From CAMCHP01 sp036835325 (GTDB lineage: Bacteria > Bacteroidota > Bacteroidia > Flavobacteriales_D > Sanyastnellaceae), in the NCBI GenBank assembly GCA_036835325.1, contig DAITMF010000001.1, positions 62,001 through 126,000 on the forward strand: 64,000 bases of DNA. The letters run 5' to 3'. Within the stretch, counting starts at the first letter, position 1; every line of letters begins with the position of its first letter. Under the pieces are notes generated by a model that was given only the letters and a program-made list of their open reading frames with translations, made no database searches and was not told where the DNA came from. Made by a program: the position numbers and the translations under genes. Below are positions 33,957 to 41,365 of this stretch, piece by piece.

Positions 33957-34637
33957 TTACCACTGTTCGTTTTCGGCGGTCAATCCGCGGTTCAAAAAGA
34001 CGAGGAACGGTGTTAGGGCCCTAAGCCGTTCAGCCACGAAATCAACGAGCCCGGCGTTTGTGTACAAAGCATCAGGAAGCGGCGTTATGGCAATGTAGCT
34101 TTTTAATTTTAGGAACTCAATGTGCGGGTGATCAGCGGAGTAACCTTTGGGCGGACGTGAAAGCACCATTTCCCGTTCCAAGTTGCCGTAGTGCTTTTTG
34201 AATGCCGGTTCTGCGATGATGGCCTCGAGGTCTTCGCCAAAAACATCCATTTCTTTTCGTATGCGCGCCATTTGTTCGGGCGATGGCATGTAGATTCCTC
34301 CTCCCAAAAACCCTTTACCACCGGGCTCAATGTGCACATAGTATTCGCCCATTCCCGACCGTTTGCCGTGGGTCGACATGCCGATGCCGAGGTTGGTTTT
34401 GTAAGGCGACTTGTCTTTCGAAAAGCGAATATCGCGGTTGATTCTGAAGCTGCAGTCTTTCTCGGTCACTGTGGCCAGCGAGGCATCGTGCTCTTTCATT
34501 GTGCTGAGCAACTTCGCCACAAGTGCCTTGTAGTCTTTCTTCACCTTTTCGTAGCGCGCCTTGTTGGCGTGAAACCACTCGCGATCGTTGTTCTCGCGCA
34601 ATTCGTTCATGAAGTCGATGGTCGCTTGGGTCAGCAT
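33957..34637 (-). CDS. DUF2461 domain-containing protein (TIGR02453 family)
   Basis: A 226-residue cytosolic protein. The N-terminus LTQATIDFMNELRENNDREWFHANK and the following INRDIRFSKDKSPYKTNLGI and GKGFLGGGIYMPSPEQMARI blocks are the signature of this family, which occurs widely in bacteria and fungi with unknown function. Length is normal. It follows a beta-barrel gene by 48 bases. The gap contains the variant motif T8-GGGTGGATGAG (34644-34659) just ahead of its start codon, so the T-run lies in the untranslated leader. Confidence 0.88.
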   Translation of the reverse strand: MLTQATIDFMNELRENNDREWFHANKARYEKVKKDYKALVAKLLSTMKEHDASLATVTEKDCSFRINRDIRFSKDKSPYKTNLGIGMSTHGKRSGMGEYYVHIEPGGKGFLGGGIYMPSPEQMARIRKEMDVFGEDLEAIIAEPAFKKHYGNLEREMVLSRPPKGYSADHPHIEFLKLKSYIAITPLPDALYTNAGLVDFVAERLRALTPFLVFLNRGLTAENEQW

Positions 34638-34643
34638 GGTTTC

Positions 34644-34660
34644 TTTTTTTTGGGTGGATG
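34644..34660 (+). repeat. Variant T-run/GGGTGGATGAG motif between genes
   Basis: Eight Ts then GGGTGGATGAG, in the 48-base gap between the DUF2461 gene and the beta-barrel gene. Confidence 0.5.
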
Positions 34661-34685
34661 AGATTCGGTTTGCGCCTTGCGTTGC

Positions 34686-35417
34686 TCAGCGTTTCGGTCT
34701 GCGATCAGGGTCTTCGTGGAAAAAGTAGCGGAAATCAAAGGTGAAGTACGCGCCGCTCAATGCGGTAATGGATCGGCGCACGCCGCCATCCCAACGAATC
34801 ACCGATTCGCTGATGGCCATGTCAGAAAACGGCTGGTGGTAGCTTGCACCCAAGTAGAAATAGCCGCGCTCTTTGGTGCGGTATTCAAAGCCGTAATTGG
34901 CTTGCACGGCAATTTGAAGCCAACTTCGGCGTGCTGTGAACTGCTCAATTTGGTAGAAGGTGGTGTCGCGTTGTGCCTGAGCAGTTGAGAAGGTATTGCT
35001 AGGGTACATGTCAAGCGAAATGCCCCCGGAGGCGTTCATCCACAGCTTGTCGCCGAGGCGCACGTAATACAACGCTTGAATCGGTATTTCGTAGCCGTCA
35101 AAACGGTTCACCACGCCTTCGTTCAAGCCGAGGTCATCGGCGACAGCAAACACAGTGTAACGGCGACGAATGACGTTGATGCCCGATTCAATTGAGATCG
35201 CACGGGTGATGCCATAACGCACCACGCCACCAAAGTTGAGCGACAACTCCGGACTCCAAACGCCATTCATGCCTTCTCCCTCAACCACAAGGTCACTGAA
35301 ATCAACGAAGCGATTGGGTACCAAGGGCCTGAATTGCACGCCAAACGTGAGCACTCCTTCTTGCGCCAATCCTGAAAGGCAGCCAATCGCAAACAGAACG
35401 GTGATCAGGATTCGCAT
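34686..35417 (-). CDS. Outer-membrane beta-barrel protein
   Basis: A 243-residue exported protein. A signal peptide (MRILITVLFAIGCLSGLAQ) is followed by alternating amphipathic strands typical of a small outer-membrane barrel: GVLTFGVQFRPLVPNRF, ELSLNFGGVVRYGITRAISI, IQALYYVRLGDKLWMNASGG, GFEYRTKERGYFYLGASYHQ, and a Phe/Tyr-rich last strand (YFTFDFRYFF). The substrate or partner is unknown. The start codon overlaps the stop of the upstream membrane-protein gene (TAATG), so the two are translationally coupled. Confidence 0.75.
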   Translation of the reverse strand: MRILITVLFAIGCLSGLAQEGVLTFGVQFRPLVPNRFVDFSDLVVEGEGMNGVWSPELSLNFGGVVRYGITRAISIESGINVIRRRYTVFAVADDLGLNEGVVNRFDGYEIPIQALYYVRLGDKLWMNASGGISLDMYPSNTFSTAQAQRDTTFYQIEQFTARRSWLQIAVQANYGFEYRTKERGYFYLGASYHQPFSDMAISESVIRWDGGVRRSITALSGAYFTFDFRYFFHEDPDRRPKR

Positions 35418-35743
35418 TAGTGAGATTTAAAGTAACCTACCACGGCCAAAGCGATGAGGGCCACCGTGAAGAGCAGCACAAACCACCGGAAAAAGGTATT
35501 GGAAATAAACGGTTTGCGGTGCTTGGCATACACCATATTGTTGCACCACATTGCATCTCTAAGCCGATCGCGGTGGATGCCAAACAGCACATTTCGCGAT
35601 TCTTCGGCATCAAAATGCCGTTCAAACACTACGTTTCGCGCGCTCAACAGCGTCTCGAATTCATTGGCGAGCTCGTCGCTTGAGAATTCAAAAACGTAGT
35701 AGCGGTTGTCGCCCGAATGCTCGTAGTAATTGGTCAGCCTCAT
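35417..35743 (-). CDS. Small membrane protein of unknown function
   Basis: A 108-residue protein: a soluble N-terminal ~85 residues (YYVFEFSSDELANEFETLLS, an RNVVFERHFDAEE segment) and one C-terminal membrane helix (WFVLLFTVALIALAVVGYF). The N-terminal part resembles small beta-alpha modules that regulate or bind ligands, but I cannot name it. Both ends are coupled to neighbours: its ATG overlaps the nitroreductase stop by 4 bases and its stop overlaps the beta-barrel start. This makes it a genuine gene despite its size. Confidence 0.75.
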   Translation of the reverse strand: MRLTNYYEHSGDNRYYVFEFSSDELANEFETLLSARNVVFERHFDAEESRNVLFGIHRDRLRDAMWCNNMVYAKHRKPFISNTFFRWFVLLFTVALIALAVVGYFKSH

Positions 35744-36327
35744 TCAGTGATCCACTCTGTGACGTACTCAAGGGGTTTGCGGTGCGATTTCGGCCAATCG
35801 CCTGCGGGGTAGCCCATGTAGAACAAGCCCAAGCACTTGTCGGCTTCTCCCAAATTGAGAAACGCATTCATTTCGGGCGTGTACACAATGCCCGGCGTGC
35901 CCCAATACGCGCCAATGCCGTAGGCTGTGCAGGTGAGGTACATGTTTTGAACACCACACGCCACCGCTTCAATTTCTTCAATCTCAGCAATCTTGCGGTT
36001 GGGGTCGCGTTCCATGCAAATGGCGACGACAACAGATACCATAAGCGGGCGTTGGCCGAGTTTTTCGTACTTCTTCGGTGAAAACGCTTCTTCGGGTGTT
36101 TTCGATTTGTAGAGTTCCGGCAAGAACTCAGCCAATCGCTTCAGTCCGTCGTCCATGAAAACACGAAAACGCCACGGCTGCGTCATTCCGTGGGTAGGTG
36201 CCCAGGTGGCATTGGTGAGCACATTCTCAACAATCTCGCGGTGCACTTTTCGGGTGGTATAGTTTTCGGGTTGGATGGTGCGCCGATCGCGAATCACGGC
36301 GTTGATTTCGCTGAGGTTGTATTTCAT
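35740..36327 (-). CDS. Nitroreductase family protein
   Basis: A 195-residue FMN-dependent oxidoreductase of the nitroreductase superfamily, cytosolic. Typical features are the N-terminal INAVIRDRRTIQPENYTTRK, the FMN-binding APTHGMTQPWRFRVF, CGVQNMYLTCTAYGIGAYWG near residue 120-140 and the C-terminal GYPAGDWPKSHRKPLEYV. The physiological substrate (quinone, nitro-compound or flavin) cannot be inferred. The start at 36327 overlaps the stop of the upstream thioredoxin-fold gene by 4 bases (ATGA), and the stop is coupled to the next gene in the same way. Confidence 0.92.
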   Translation of the reverse strand: MKYNLSEINAVIRDRRTIQPENYTTRKVHREIVENVLTNATWAPTHGMTQPWRFRVFMDDGLKRLAEFLPELYKSKTPEEAFSPKKYEKLGQRPLMVSVVVAICMERDPNRKIAEIEEIEAVACGVQNMYLTCTAYGIGAYWGTPGIVYTPEMNAFLNLGEADKCLGLFYMGYPAGDWPKSHRKPLEYVTEWITE

Positions 36328-36887
36328 GCTGATTTCCATTTGATGTTGCATCCCATGCTTGGGATTTGATTTTCTGGGGATGGATGCGCTCCGCGAAGCA
36401 GTAGGTCAAGCACGGCGGCCAGATCAGCGCCGGTCACCGGATGGTCATTGCCCGGTCGCGACGCGTCGAACTGACCGCGGTACACGCAGCGGTCATCGGC
36501 GTCGAACACATTGAAATCGGGCGTGCACGCCGCGTCATACGCTCGGGCAACCGATTGGTCTTCGTCGTACAAGTAAGCAAACGGAAAGTCCATGGTCAGC
36601 GCCAACTCGCGCATTTTGTCAGGATGGTCAGCCGGATAGTTGACCACGTCATTTGAGCTGATGGCCACAAAACCAATGCCTTTCGGCAAGTACTCGTGGG
36701 CCACGTCGATGAAACGATTGAGAATGTGCACCACAAACGGGCAGTGGTTGCACATGAACACCACCACGGTGCCGGCTTCGCCTTTTACATCGTTGAACGC
36801 GGTCAACTTTGCCGACACAACATCGGGAAGCTCAAAGGGCGGGGCAGTGAATCCGAGTGGAATGTGATGGGTGAGTGTTCGTGCCAT
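36324..36887 (-). CDS. Thioredoxin-fold protein (AhpC/TSA-like peroxiredoxin relative)
   Basis: A 187-residue soluble protein. The N-terminal IPLGFTAPPFELPDVVSAKL and the active-site CNHCPFVVHI (Cys-x-x-Cys near residues 49-52) place it in the thioredoxin family group with a C-terminal GCNIKWK tail, here PSMGCNIKWKSA. It probably reduces thiols or peroxides in the cytosol. It is the first gene of the leftward run that reaches at least 35417. Its promoter TATTTTTG ends 4 bases before the ATG, a leaderless arrangement. The codons for its C-terminal tail (GAHPSPENQIP) contain a reverse copy of the GGATGGATG motif. Confidence 0.9.
   Translation of the reverse strand: MARTLTHHIPLGFTAPPFELPDVVSAKLTAFNDVKGEAGTVVVFMCNHCPFVVHILNRFIDVAHEYLPKGIGFVAISSNDVVNYPADHPDKMRELALTMDFPFAYLYDEDQSVARAYDAACTPDFNVFDADDRCVYRGQFDASRPGNDHPVTGADLAAVLDLLLRGAHPSPENQIPSMGCNIKWKSA
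36371..36386 (+). repeat. T-run/GGATGGATG motif copy in the thioredoxin-fold gene
   Basis: TTTTCTGGGGATGGATGCG; on the coding strand it encodes the AHPSPEN segment just before the C-terminal tail. Confidence 0.5.
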
Positions 36888-36891
36888 GGCA

Positions 36892-36899
36892 CAAAAATA
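36892..36899 (-). promoter_or_regulatory. -7 box TATTTTTG for the thioredoxin-fold operon; leaderless arrangement
   Basis: Exact TAnnTTTG match on the minus strand ending 4 bases before the start at 36887. Confidence 0.6.
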
Positions 36900-36914
36900 C
36901 GACCAAATTCGCGG

Positions 36915-37430
36915 TTAAAACGCGGTGCGCACCCCTATACTGAACGCCAACATTGGCAGCAGCGCATCGTTGCGGTAGAGGTAGTGCTGCATGGCCAGTG
37001 CGCTCACAACCAGGCCATCGCTCACCTTGTAGAGCACACCTGCACCTGCGGCGAAGCCGAAATCAAGATTGGCATCCGAAACTTCATTGTCGGCCACGGT
37101 GCGGCGAATGTAAAATCCGGCATCGACCCGCGCAGTTGGAGTGATTCGTTTATCAAAAAAGCGGTACTCAGCAAATCCGGTGATGGGGTTGAGCGATGAC
37201 CGCGCACCGTCATCGGTTCGGCTGTAGCGGCTGTACGTGGCGCCCGTCCACAACCGTTTGAGCACCTCGGCCCTGAAAGACAGGCTGTAACCTATCCTAA
37301 GGCTATCCGAAAAGCTGCTGCCGTTTGGAGCAACGGTACCCCCGTCAACACCGAACGCAAATTGGTTTTGTGACCATCCGCCGAAGGCGAGAAATAAAAA
37401 ACAACCAAAAAGAATGCTCCGTAGTTTCAC
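36915..37430 (-). CDS. Small exported beta-barrel-like protein
   Basis: A 171-residue protein with a Sec signal peptide (MKLRSILFGCFLFLAFGGWS). The rest is a series of amphipathic strands ending in Phe (MLAFSIGVRTAF), consistent with an eight-stranded outer-membrane barrel: GYSLSFRAEVLKRLWTGATY, GFAEYRFFDKRITPTARVDA, FGFAAGAGVLYKVSDGLVVS. The start is a GTG at 37428-37430. The gene lies 27 bases upstream of the thioredoxin gene and diverges from the MORN gene. No function can be assigned. Confidence 0.7.
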   Translation of the reverse strand: MKLRSILFGCFLFLAFGGWSQNQFAFGVDGGTVAPNGSSFSDSLRIGYSLSFRAEVLKRLWTGATYSRYSRTDDGARSSLNPITGFAEYRFFDKRITPTARVDAGFYIRRTVADNEVSDANLDFGFAAGAGVLYKVSDGLVVSALAMQHYLYRNDALLPMLAFSIGVRTAF

Positions 37431-37472
37431 GCAATGAAGTTCGTCAATTCAACGGCATATTGAGACGCTTCG

Positions 37473-37480
37473 TATATTCG
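37473..37480 (+). promoter_or_regulatory. -7 box TATATTCG for the MORN-repeat gene; leaderless arrangement
   Basis: TAnnTTCG variant ending 5 bases before the ATG at 37486. Confidence 0.5.
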
Positions 37481-37485
37481 GGATT

Positions 37486-39189
37486 ATGACTACCATTTTA
37501 GCGGCATTGCTTTCGCTGTCACTGAGTGCCCCACCTGACAGTTTGGAATGGGCAACCTTTGGAAATGGCCGAGGGTTTTACACGGTTTATGAACGCGACG
37601 TAAGCGATACAACCGTGCTGCACGGCTCATATGTGGTGCAGTTTCAGGGCCGAAAAGTAGTTGCCGGCAGCTTTTTTGAAAACCGCAAAAACGGCCTTTG
37701 GGAGCATTACGACCACACCACCGGCAAGCTCACTGCTCGCGGTTATTATACAGGAGGGCGCCGCAGCGGACGGTGGGAGTTTTACACCTTCGACGGGTTT
37801 CGCAAGGCCACAAAAGACTATGATTTCGGCAAAATCGTTGGTGAACAAGTGTCGTATTATGTCAACGGCAAGCCGCGGCTCATTGTTGATCAACCGCTAG
37901 ATACAGTGGTTCGTGCGGTGAAAGTGTTGTATCCAAACGGCGACACCTTGCTGCGCCGGACCTACAGGCCCGATGGCGATTTTTACCATGTTGACCATGT
38001 TTCGTACTATGAACGTGGGCCTCGGTACGAAGAATACAGTTTTCTGCTTCGCAAATCTGACTCGCTTCTGATTGACTACGGGGCCAAATGGCACGATTAC
38101 TTAGTTGACATTGCGCTCATTGATCCGGTGCGCCGGCACCGGTTGGCCCGTTCACTGTCACTGTTTGATGGCGCTTACCGCAAGTATCACCCCAACGGCC
38201 GATTGTGGGAGCAAGAATACTATGAGAAGGGCGTGATTATAAATAAAATGAGCACCTACAATCAGCGCGGAAAGCCCGTTGATTGCGGCGATTACGAAGA
38301 TGGAAACGGCACGCTGGTACGGCTTCAAGAGCGCGGCGACACCACCTCAGTGGAAACCTTTCGTAATGGATTGCTGGAGGGGCCGGCGCGCTACTTTTAC
38401 GAGCGCAACGTTGTTCGGGCCAAAGGCCATTACCGAAAGGGGGTGCCGGTGGGCCGGTGGACGCTGCACCAAAACGACGGCAACCTCAGTGAAGAACTTT
38501 ACTTCCATACCCCTGATTCCGTGTCGACGAAAGGCGCCCGTCAATCGTACTTTCCAGGGTTCACTGGGCTCTATCTCGACGGACGAGTACACGGCCAATG
38601 GGTGTTCACCAATGCGCTGAACGATACCACCGAAATGATTACGTTCAAGAACGGACTGCTTCACGGGCAGTACTGTTTGTACGACGCCGGGCTTCGCTAC
38701 GTGTGCGGAGAGCTCGTCGGTGGTGTGAAGCGCGGGTCATGGCCAACCTACAACCGCAGCGGAAAGGTAACCTATGAGCGCAATTTCGACCCGGTATTCA
38801 CAACCGGAGAACTGCGCATACGGCCGAAAGACGACTTTGTAATTGACTTTCCTGTGCTCACTTCTTTTAAAAGTGCACGAGCCGTGCAAGAAGTCGAGCC
38901 CATTGAACTGCTTCAAACCAACCCGCCCGAAGCCATCAAAATTGACGATCATACCTTCACCGTGGATTTCAGGATTGGCCGGTTCGACGGCGATGCCAAC
39001 TTTATTGTTGTGGTTGAAGATACCGGACATGTAACGGCCATTTGGTTTCAGATGGCAAGTCGCGAAGACTTTTCCGAACTTGCCCTCGGATACCTGCAGC
39101 GCATGACCTGCTTCAAACCGTTTGCAATTGAGGGCCTGCCGCGTCACACCCGAGTGCCCATTGCGTTTTATTTTACCGAAATTCGCTGA
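37486..39189 (+). CDS. Exported MORN/YwqK-repeat protein with TonB-like C-terminus
   Basis: A 567-residue protein with a short signal peptide (MTTILAALLSLSLSAPPDS). About eight MORN/YwqK-type repeats follow: GSYVVQFQGRKVVAGSFFEN, RKNGLWEHYDHTTGKLTARG, YYTGGRRSGRWEFYTFDGFR, and later DGAYRKYHPNGRLWEQEYYE and KGHYRKGVPVGRWTLHQNDG. The last ~90 residues (FIVVVEDTGHVTAIWFQMAS, a helix with LALGYLQRMTCFKPF, then VPIAFYFTEIR) look like a TonB C-terminal fold. Proteins with such repeats in Bacteroidota are usually surface or periplasmic and of unknown role. The gene is monocistronic, 31 bases before the SDR gene. Confidence 0.78.
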   Translation: MTTILAALLSLSLSAPPDSLEWATFGNGRGFYTVYERDVSDTTVLHGSYVVQFQGRKVVAGSFFENRKNGLWEHYDHTTGKLTARGYYTGGRRSGRWEFYTFDGFRKATKDYDFGKIVGEQVSYYVNGKPRLIVDQPLDTVVRAVKVLYPNGDTLLRRTYRPDGDFYHVDHVSYYERGPRYEEYSFLLRKSDSLLIDYGAKWHDYLVDIALIDPVRRHRLARSLSLFDGAYRKYHPNGRLWEQEYYEKGVIINKMSTYNQRGKPVDCGDYEDGNGTLVRLQERGDTTSVETFRNGLLEGPARYFYERNVVRAKGHYRKGVPVGRWTLHQNDGNLSEELYFHTPDSVSTKGARQSYFPGFTGLYLDGRVHGQWVFTNALNDTTEMITFKNGLLHGQYCLYDAGLRYVCGELVGGVKRGSWPTYNRSGKVTYERNFDPVFTTGELRIRPKDDFVIDFPVLTSFKSARAVQEVEPIELLQTNPPEAIKIDDHTFTVDFRIGRFDGDANFIVVVEDTGHVTAIWFQMASREDFSELALGYLQRMTCFKPFAIEGLPRHTRVPIAFYFTEIR

Positions 39190-39219
39190 CGCCGCAGGGC
39201 ATCATCCAAGGAAAAAACC

Positions 39220-39987
39220 ATGAAAACCGTTATCATCACAGGCGCCGGAACCGGCATGGGCAGCGCCACTGCCCGAGTTTTGGCCGAGCATTCTGACCTC
39301 CACCTTGTACTCATTGGGCGCAGGGCCGATAAAATTGACGCCGTTCGGAACGCCCTTCCAAACCCTGAAAAGCACACCGCTCTTTCGGTCGATATTGCTG
39401 ACCGCAAAGCCCTTCGCGAAGCATTGGCCGGGTTGGCTTCAATTGAACAGCGCGACATCTTTGCGATTTTTGCCAATGCCGGTATCGGCGGCGAAAACCA
39501 CTACGGCGACGACGACCGTTGGCACGAAATCATCACCACCAACCTCACCGGCACCTACTACTCCATCATGGAAACGCTGCCCTACTTGCGAAAAAGCAAG
39601 CAGGCGTTCAAGCACGTTCTGATGACCTCATCGTGCTTGGCGCGCTTTGGAGTGCCCAATTACACTGCCTACTGCACGAGCAAAACAGGGTTGTTGGGCC
39701 TCACGCGGTCGCTCGCGGTTGAATTGGCCTCAGAGCGTATTTTGGTGAACGCATTGTGCCCCGGTTGGGTTGAGACCGAAATGGCGCAGGCCGGCATCCA
39801 ACTGCTGGCCGATCGTGCCGGGCAGCCCTACCAAGAAACCTACGACCAGCAAATGGGCTTCGTGCCGCTAGGTCGTATGAGTCTCCCTCAAGAAGTGGCC
39901 CACTTGGTTGATTTCCTGTTCTCGGGCAAACAAGTATCGATGACGGGCCAAGGGATTGACATCAACAACGGATCATGGATGCAATGA
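39220..39987 (+). CDS. SDR family NAD(P)-dependent oxidoreductase
   Basis: A 255-residue classical short-chain dehydrogenase. The cofactor loop TGAGTGMGSATARVL is at residues 6-20, the NAG-type motif is FANAGIGG near residue 87-94, and the catalytic Ser-Tyr-Lys appear in MTSSCLARFGVPNYTAYCTSK (Ser near 138, YxxxK near 151-155). The C-terminal NALCPGWVETEMAQ and GQGIDINNGSWMQ are typical of this family. The substrate is unknown. The stop overlaps the start of the M28 peptidase (ATGA at 39984-39987). Confidence 0.93.
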   Translation: MKTVIITGAGTGMGSATARVLAEHSDLHLVLIGRRADKIDAVRNALPNPEKHTALSVDIADRKALREALAGLASIEQRDIFAIFANAGIGGENHYGDDDRWHEIITTNLTGTYYSIMETLPYLRKSKQAFKHVLMTSSCLARFGVPNYTAYCTSKTGLLGLTRSLAVELASERILVNALCPGWVETEMAQAGIQLLADRAGQPYQETYDQQMGFVPLGRMSLPQEVAHLVDFLFSGKQVSMTGQGIDINNGSWMQ

Positions 39988-41363
39988 TGCGCCGCATAGC
40001 CCTTTTAGCCGCTGTTTTTTTGGGTGGATGGATGTCTGCCTCCGCTCAATCAACGACCGATTCACTGATGCTCCGCACGATTTTTTCAGAGGCGCTCAGC
40101 AACGGTGAGTGCCATGAAAACCTTCGTGAGCTTTGCAAAGACATCGGCCATAGGCTGAGTGGAAGCCAACAACTCGATGACGCTGTCACTTGGGGCGCCA
40201 AAAAACTTCGCGGCTACCGCGCTGACAGCGTTTGGCTGCAACCCGTTATGGTACCCAAATGGACCCGCGGCGACCGCGAATACGCCAGCTACCGTGTTAA
40301 TGGAACCGATTACCCCTTGCGCATTTCGGCCTTGGGCGGCTCGGTAGGCAGCAACGGTAAAATCACCGCTGAAGTGATCGAAGTCAAACGTATAACTGAC
40401 CTTGAAGAGCTGCCGCGATCAGCCGTTGAAGAAAAAATTGTGCTCTTCAACCGGCCGATGGATCCGCTTCTTATCAATACCGGTGCAGCCTACGGCGGTG
40501 CGTTTGACCAACGCTCTGACGGAGCAAGCGCAGCAGCGCGGCATGGCGCCGTGGGCACGCTTGTGCGGTCACTTACCCATGCGCTTGATACCTTTCCACA
40601 CACCGGAGCCATGGACTACGCCGATGATGTGAAGCCCATTCCGGCTGCCGGTATCAGCACCGTTGATGCGCAGGCGCTCAAAGATGCGCTGAAGCAACAC
40701 CCCAAACTTACTGTTACACTTGAGTTGGCCTGCAAAGCTTACGACGACGTGGAACAGGCCAATGTGATTGCTGAACTCCGCGGCAGCGAATTTCCCGATG
40801 AATACATTGTGGTTGGCGGACATTTAGACTCTTGGGACATTGGCGAGGGCGCACACGACGACGGCGCCGGCATTGTGCAAAGCATTGAAGTGCTTCGCAT
40901 TCTCAAAGCCATTGGCTACCAACCGCGGCACACCATCCGTGTGGTGCTTTTTGTGAACGAAGAAAACGGTAACCGCGGCGGTGAGCACTATGCCGCAGAG
41001 GCAAAACGCAAAGGAGAATCGCACCTTGCCGCGATTGAAAGCGACTCAGGCGGGTTTTCACCGCGTGGCTTCAGCACCGAAGCCGATGACGCTGAATACG
41101 CTGTTTTCGCATCGTGGTTCGACCTCTTTGAACCGTACAACATTCACCAAGCGCGGAGGGGCTGGAGCGGAGTTGATATTCGTCCGCTCAAAGATGGCGA
41201 CGTATCTCTGTTTGGATTATCGCCCGACCCACAACGCTACTTCGACTACCACCACAGTGCCCGCGACGTTTGGGAAAACGTAAACAAACGCGAATTGGAG
41301 CTCGGCGCTGCAGCCATGACCTCTTTGGTGTACCTGATTGACCAAACCCGTTTGGGGCGCTGA
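39984..41363 (+). CDS. M28 family exported zinc peptidase (carboxypeptidase Q-like)
   Basis: A 459-residue peptidase secreted by a signal peptide (RRIALLAAVFLGGWMSASAQ). After an N-terminal helical part and a PA-like insert (residues ~125-230), the M28 catalytic domain has zinc ligands His and Asp in GGHLDSWDIGEGAHDDGAGI, Glu-Glu in LFVNEENGNRGGEHY, Asp in IESDSGGFSP and His in YFDYHHSARD. All ligands are intact. It would trim peptides in the periplasm or outside the cell. The start is taken at 39984 because ATGA overlaps the SDR stop; an ATG at 39975 is also in frame. The signal peptide contains a full T-run/GGATGGATG motif copy. Confidence 0.9.
   Translation: MMRRIALLAAVFLGGWMSASAQSTTDSLMLRTIFSEALSNGECHENLRELCKDIGHRLSGSQQLDDAVTWGAKKLRGYRADSVWLQPVMVPKWTRGDREYASYRVNGTDYPLRISALGGSVGSNGKITAEVIEVKRITDLEELPRSAVEEKIVLFNRPMDPLLINTGAAYGGAFDQRSDGASAAARHGAVGTLVRSLTHALDTFPHTGAMDYADDVKPIPAAGISTVDAQALKDALKQHPKLTVTLELACKAYDDVEQANVIAELRGSEFPDEYIVVGGHLDSWDIGEGAHDDGAGIVQSIEVLRILKAIGYQPRHTIRVVLFVNEENGNRGGEHYAAEAKRKGESHLAAIESDSGGFSPRGFSTEADDAEYAVFASWFDLFEPYNIHQARRGWSGVDIRPLKDGDVSLFGLSPDPQRYFDYHHSARDVWENVNKRELELGAAAMTSLVYLIDQTRLGR
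40015..40034 (+). repeat. T-run/GGTGGATGGATG motif copy in a signal peptide
   Basis: Seven Ts then GGGTGGATGGATG, encoding the hydrophobic end of the M28 peptidase signal sequence (FLGGWM). Confidence 0.55.
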
Positions 41364-41365
41364 GC